Of a stretch of 22,762 bases of DNA, positions 16,437 to 22,762 are shown in pieces. The notes beneath the pieces were generated by a model, which saw only the letters and a list, made by a program, of their open reading frames with translations, was not told where the DNA came from and did not search any database. Where the stretch lies: the NCBI GenBank assembly GCA_900754955.1, contig CAAEEV010000087.1, forward strand, positions 1 through 22,762, given 5' to 3'. Origin of the DNA: Eggerthellaceae bacterium. Its GTDB lineage: Bacteria; Actinomycetota; Coriobacteriia; Coriobacteriales; Eggerthellaceae. The translations under genes were made by a program, and so were the position numbers. The number at the start of each line of letters is the position of its first letter. The first letter of the stretch is position 1.

Positions 16437-18278
16437 ATGGGCACAGCAGCACGCCACGACGCCGACGAGCACGCCGACTCCCCTGGCACCGCGCCGCGCA
16501 AACGCCGCTTGAAACCGCTCGTCATCGGCATCGCGATCGTCGTTGTGGTCGCCCTCGTGGCAACGGCGGCGGTGCTCATCGTCGCAAAGGGCTTCACCGA
16601 GCAGGAGAAGCAGGTGCGCTCCGACTGGACGGTGGAAACGGGCGACATGCTCAAGCGCAACGACGAGCTCGCCGTCACCGTCTACGACGCCAACGTCGAC
16701 TCCGCCCTGCGCGTCATCCGCGTCGTGCCGGACGAGCAGGACGACGACGTGTTCACCTACTACGACACGGCGGTGCAGGACCGCCTCGCCGACGCGATCA
16801 CCGACATCCAGACCTGCGGCATCGAATGGACCGCCGAGAACCCGCTCGCCATCCTCAATCCCTTCGGCACGGGCACGAACGGACTCTACCTCTACTTCAC
16901 CACCGACCGCCCCACCGCCGTCTCCTACACCGTCAGCGCCGAGGGCACGACCGACTTCACGGCCACCGCGCGCGACGTCTCCGTCGAGGCGGAGGTGGAG
17001 GCCGCCGTGGCGGGCAAGACCCGCACGCACAGCTTCCAGCTGATCGGCCTCGTGCCCGGCAAGACGAACCACGTCACGCTCACCATGACGGGGCCCGCCG
17101 GCAACGTGACGAACACGGTTACGTTCGACATCGCGATGCCCGCGCCCACCTCGGGCTACCCCACCCAGCTCGACAGCGTCGAAGGCACGAGTGCGCGGGC
17201 GGCCTCAAGCGGCCTGTACGCCCTCGTGCGCACCAACGGCTACCTCGGCTACGGGTTCTTCTACGACAACGACGGCGCCATGCGCTACGAGATGGCCACC
17301 GAGGGGCTCGGACTCGACCGCATCCTGTTCGCAGACGACGACATCGTCGTGTGCTCGTCGGCGCACGGGCTCGCGCGCATCGACGGACTCGGACGCGTGG
17401 TGCGCACCTACCCGCTCGGCGGCTACGAGCTGCACCACGACATCAACTACGGACCCGACAACACGGTGGTCGCCCTCGCGGAGGCACCGGGGCGCACCAC
17501 CGTTGAAGACCTCGTCATCGAGGTCGATCTCGAAACCGGCGCCGTAACCGAGCTCGTCGACTTCTCCGAGCTCATGGCCGACTACAAAGATACCTACACG
17601 CACGTGATCGGCGCCACCGACACTTTCTTCTGGCAGGCGGGAGAATGGGATTGGATCCACCTCAATACGGTGGAATACCTGCCCGGCGAGGACTCCCTCA
17701 TCGTGTCGTCGCGCGAAACGTCGGCCATCATCAAGGTGACGGACGTGCACGGCGAGCCTGCGGTGAGCTACCTCATCGGCGATGAGAGCGTGTGGAACGG
17801 CACCGCCTACGAGGACCTCGTGTACGAGCAGGTGGGAACGTTTACGCCGCAGTACGGCCAGCACAGCGTGGAATACGACGGGGCGGGCCCCGAGGAAGGC
17901 ACGTACTACCTGCTCATGTACAACAACAACTACTGGGCGCTCAGCACACGCGACGACTTCGAGGTCGACCTCGAGGGAACCGACGTGTCGCGCGATCTGT
18001 ACAACGGCACGGCAAGCTACGTGTACCGCTACCTCGTCGACGAGAACGCGGGCACCTACGAGCTCGTCGCATCCTTCGCCGTGCCCTACTCGAGCATCGT
18101 GTCGAACGTCGCGCACGCGCCTGCCGGCACGAACTACGTGGTGAACAGCGGCATCGGCAACACCTTCGGCGAATACGACGAGTCAGGCGAGCTCATCCGC
18201 GCGTTCTCCTACACCTGCACGCTGCAGGGCTACCGCGTCTTCAAGCACGACTTCGCGGGCTTCTGGTTCGCCGGCTAG
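16437..18278 (+). CDS. membrane-anchored arylsulfate sulfotransferase (ASST family)
   Basis: ASST enzymes move a sulfate group directly from an aryl sulfate to a phenolic acceptor without PAPS. The 613-residue protein has a short basic N-terminus, one membrane helix (about 27-50) and an extracytoplasmic part. A beta-sandwich-like domain (about 60-235) precedes a propeller domain (about 240-613). The four active-site residues known from the E. coli enzyme can be placed by motif: H334 (ELHHDINYGP), H408 (DWIHLNTVEY), R426 (IVSSRETSAIIKV) and H476, the sulfohistidine nucleophile (YGQHSVEY). All are present, so it is probably active. The start ATG follows AAGGAG. The gene is single, divergent from transketolase and convergent with prfB. 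A role in sulfating or desulfating diet- or host-derived phenols in the gut is inferred from the family; the acceptor cannot be read from sequence. Confidence 0.92.
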   Translation: MGTAARHDADEHADSPGTAPRKRRLKPLVIGIAIVVVVALVATAAVLIVAKGFTEQEKQVRSDWTVETGDMLKRNDELAVTVYDANVDSALRVIRVVPDEQDDDVFTYYDTAVQDRLADAITDIQTCGIEWTAENPLAILNPFGTGTNGLYLYFTTDRPTAVSYTVSAEGTTDFTATARDVSVEAEVEAAVAGKTRTHSFQLIGLVPGKTNHVTLTMTGPAGNVTNTVTFDIAMPAPTSGYPTQLDSVEGTSARAASSGLYALVRTNGYLGYGFFYDNDGAMRYEMATEGLGLDRILFADDDIVVCSSAHGLARIDGLGRVVRTYPLGGYELHHDINYGPDNTVVALAEAPGRTTVEDLVIEVDLETGAVTELVDFSELMADYKDTYTHVIGATDTFFWQAGEWDWIHLNTVEYLPGEDSLIVSSRETSAIIKVTDVHGEPAVSYLIGDESVWNGTAYEDLVYEQVGTFTPQYGQHSVEYDGAGPEEGTYYLLMYNNNYWALSTRDDFEVDLEGTDVSRDLYNGTASYVYRYLVDENAGTYELVASFAVPYSSIVSNVAHAPAGTNYVVNSGIGNTFGEYDESGELIRAFSYTCTLQGYRVFKHDFAGFWFAG

Positions 18279-18347
18279 CCACGCCGCGCGACATGCGCAC
18301 CGCGCCGCCGGGCAAGCGCACCGCGCAGCAGCGCCACCTCTCATAAA

Positions 18348-18389
18348 ACGAGGCGCCCTCCCCCGCCGATGCGGGAGCGGGCGCCTCGT
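18348..18389 (-). terminator. intrinsic terminator downstream of prfB, shared with the convergent gene
   Basis: An 11-bp stem (18348-18358 with 18379-18389, ACGAGGCGCCC/GGGCGCCTCGT) encloses a second small stem CCCGC-CGAT-GCGGG. On the minus strand it is followed by TTTTAT, a proper U-tract, so it best serves prfB. On the plus strand there is no T-tract, but the stem may still stop transcripts from the arylsulfotransferase gene. Confidence 0.85.
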
Positions 18390-18427
18390 CGCAATGACGT
18401 CGATGGCGCGCGTTCGGCGCGTGAAAG

Positions 18428-19531
18428 CTAGCCCTCCGTGCTCGTGTGCCACTTGTGGTAGCCGATGACGAACTCCTCGAGGTCGCCGTCGAGCACGGCA
18501 TCCACGTTGCCCGTCTCGACACCGCTGCGCAGATCCTTCACGAGCTGATAGGGATAGAGCACGTAGTTGCGGATCTGCGAGCCGAAGGAATTCTCCATGC
18601 GCTCGCCGCGCAGCGCGTCGATCTCCTCCTGACGCTTGCGCTCCTCGAGCTCGTAGAGTTTGGCGCGCAGCACGCGGAAGGCGGCTTCCTTGTTCTGCAG
18701 CTGGCTCTTCTCGTTCTGGCACGTGACCACGATGCCCGTGGGCTCGTGGGTGAGGCGCACGGCCGAGTCGGTGGTGTTCACGCACTGGCCGCCCGGACCG
18801 CTCGAGCGGTACACGTCGACGCGCACGTCGGCGGGGTTGAGGTTCACCTCGATATCGTCGGGCAGAACGGGCAGCACCTCGACGCTCGCGAATGTGGTGT
18901 GACGGCGCTTCTTGTCGTCGGTGGGGCTGATGCGCACGAGGCGGTGCACCCCGATCTCGCTGCGCAGCATGCCGTAGGCGTTGCGCCCCTCGATCTGGAT
19001 GGTGGCCTTGTCGAGGCCGACGGCGTCGGTGCCGGGCACCACGTCGAGGTCGATCACCTTCCAACCCTTCGACTCGGCGTAGCGCGTGTACATGCGCCAG
19101 AGCATCTCGGTCCAGTCCTGCGCCTCGAGGCCGCCCTGGCCGGGGTTCACCGTGAGGATGGCGTCACCGGCGTCGAACTGCCCCGAGAACCACGATGCGA
19201 TCTCGAGCGCCTCGAGCTTGCGCGCGAGCTCGGCGGTCTGCGCGGCGTACTCCTCAGCGAACGACGCGTCCTCGGCCGCCAGTTCGAAGGCGGCGCGCGC
19301 GTCCTCGAGGCAGCTCACCGCCGCGTCGTACTCGGCGATGGTGTCGCGCAGGTTCGACGCCTGTTTCGACACCGCCTGCGCATGGGCCGCGTCGTTCCAA
19401 AAATCAGGCGACGCGATCTCGGCGTCGAGCTTTTCAAGCTCGGCCGTCTTGTCGTCAATGTGGAGGAACGCCCGCGCGTCGTCCACGCGCTGCGCGAGCT
19501 CCTCCAGTTCTTTTTCTTCTCTCTCAGTCAT
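18428..19531 (-). CDS. prfB: peptide chain release factor 2 (SPT tripeptide, no frameshift site)
   Basis: RF2 (367 aa) reads UGA and UAA stop codons on the ribosome and triggers peptide release. The GGQ catalytic motif is at 247-249 (SSGPGGQCVNTTDSAVRLTH). The N-terminal coiled part (1-110) and the codon-recognition domain align well with the family. The stop-codon tripeptide, Ser-Pro-Phe in classical RF2, reads S202-P-T204 (RLVRISPTDDKKRRHTTFASV). The programmed +1 frameshift found near codon 26 in E. coli prfB is absent: the frame is continuous across the equivalent LAQRVDDARAFLHID segment. The ATG has only a weak GAGAG site. A promoter lies at 19588-19616 and a terminator follows the gene. 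Confidence 0.96.
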   Translation of the reverse strand: MTEREEKELEELAQRVDDARAFLHIDDKTAELEKLDAEIASPDFWNDAAHAQAVSKQASNLRDTIAEYDAAVSCLEDARAAFELAAEDASFAEEYAAQTAELARKLEALEIASWFSGQFDAGDAILTVNPGQGGLEAQDWTEMLWRMYTRYAESKGWKVIDLDVVPGTDAVGLDKATIQIEGRNAYGMLRSEIGVHRLVRISPTDDKKRRHTTFASVEVLPVLPDDIEVNLNPADVRVDVYRSSGPGGQCVNTTDSAVRLTHEPTGIVVTCQNEKSQLQNKEAAFRVLRAKLYELEERKRQEEIDALRGERMENSFGSQIRNYVLYPYQLVKDLRSGVETGNVDAVLDGDLEEFVIGYHKWHTSTEG

Positions 19532-19587
19532 ATGCTCTCTGTCGATTGCCGATTCGCAGATTCCAACTCGAAATGCGCAGGGAATCC

Positions 19588-19616
19588 ATCATAGCGAAAC
19601 TCGTAGTATGAAACAA
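19588..19616 (-). promoter_or_regulatory. promoter of prfB, abutting the palindromic repeat
   Basis: On the minus strand TTGTTT (19611-19616) and TATGAT (19588-19593) are exactly 17 bases apart. The -35 hexamer touches the end of repeat copy A, whose conserved edge begins at 19616. The leader to the ATG is about 50 bases. Confidence 0.6.
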
Positions 19617-19769
19617 AGTCAGCGAGAGGCGCTGCGGCGCCCGAGGTTGCCCCGCCTTGAGGCCAAGCCGCCTTTGTGCGGCGCTGCGCCTCAAACAAGG
19701 GGCAAGATCGGGCGCCGCAGCGCTTCGCAGCGTCGACAGGTTCCGCGTTTGCGTCAGCAAACGCGGAAC
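19616..19769 (-). repeat. palindromic repeat element, copy A, between secA and prfB
   Basis: This full-length 154-base copy fills nearly the whole secA-prfB gap. A 28-position stem (19626-19653 with 19699-19726) has 25 Watson-Crick pairs, one G-T and two mismatches. The inner part (about 19655-19698) forms a weaker palindrome. The end next to secA is a perfect 13-bp hairpin with a GTCA loop (19740-19752 with 19757-19769), four bases after the secA stop codon. There is no T-tract. Confidence 0.8.
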
Positions 19770-19773
19770 GAAA

Positions 19774-22569
<2,796 letters not shown>

Positions 22570-22595
22570 AGCGTCGTTCTTCCTTTCATGAAAGC

Positions 22596-22638
22596 GCCCG
22601 CCTCGACGCGGGCACTCGGGATGGTTGCCGTTATTCTA
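22596..22638 (-). promoter_or_regulatory. secA leader: -10-like site and hairpin
   Basis: The minus strand has TAGAAT (22633-22638) without a clear -35. A 6-bp GC hairpin (22596-22601 with 22608-22613, GCCCGC/GCGGGC) then precedes GCTTTC and the ribosome site of secA. The hairpin may be a weak attenuator or the end of an upstream transcript. Nothing else is recognised between here and the window edge at 22762. Confidence 0.35.
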
Positions 22639-22762
22639 GCGCACGGCCCATTGCATCAGGGGAATTACACAGAGGATCTGCCTTTGGCCGTGCGCGTTGG
22701 CGGCGCCGTGCTGCGGGCGGCGGCGCGAGGTCCAGAGGCTCGGAGCGATCATCGTCCCGCCG

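Noticed and set aside
19440..19531. Programmed +1 frameshift in prfB
   Set aside because: No CTTTGA-type slippery stop is present and the reading frame runs unbroken from the ATG through the equivalent region.
22631..22762. 3' end of a minus-strand gene upstream of secA
   Set aside because: Two minus frames are open to the window edge (one stops with TAA at 22631-22633), but neither translation is recognisable and both are Arg/Pro/Ala-rich; too little sequence to support a gene.

Overview
The window is GC-rich DNA (roughly two thirds G+C by eye) from a bacterial chromosome. It carries core housekeeping genes in an arrangement that fits an actinobacterium of the class Coriobacteriia, most likely an Eggerthella/Gordonibacter-type gut organism. 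This is inferred from base composition, protein character, a split transketolase and a membrane-anchored arylsulfotransferase; no rRNA or other marker fixes the genus. No tRNA, CRISPR array or phage gene was recognised.

Left part (1-3533, minus strand): an FMN-riboswitch-controlled riboflavin operon. A promoter, an FMN aptamer and a terminator hairpin precede ribD, ribE and ribBA; ribH is not seen. Middle-left (3534-5551): a 690-base gap holds a compact AT-rich element with 52-bp terminal inverted repeats and a 55-bp imperfect direct repeat, then corA (minus). A divergent region follows with a 28-bp tandem repeat, a promoter and a 15-codon leader ORF that overlaps the start of a large SWIM/SNF2 helicase gene (5552-8836, plus).

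Centre (8982-14374, minus): ftsE-ftsX-S41 protease-rnr reads as one close-packed cell-envelope/RNA-turnover cluster. The rnr gene has an in-frame insertion of about 100 codons inside its catalytic domain, largely made of a palindromic repeat. The S41 protease has Ala where the nucleophilic Ser is expected. Next is a split transketolase pair (minus), divergent from an arylsulfotransferase gene (plus). Right part (18428-22569, minus): prfB and secA, with another copy of the same palindromic repeat between them.

The strongest unexplained signal is the 154-bp palindromic element. Two full-length copies (10423-10576 inside rnr and 19616-19769 after secA) and a third copy cut by the window edge (1-108, at the ribBA stop codon) share an internal core. 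Each ends in a hairpin whose arms differ in sequence but still pair. Gene-embedded palindromes of this kind resemble in concept the Rickettsia palindromic elements. Other points worth checking are the AT-rich inverted-repeat element at 3720-3993, the SPT (not SPF) tripeptide in release factor 2, the misplaced serine of the S41 protease, and the translationally coupled mini-ORF before the helicase.
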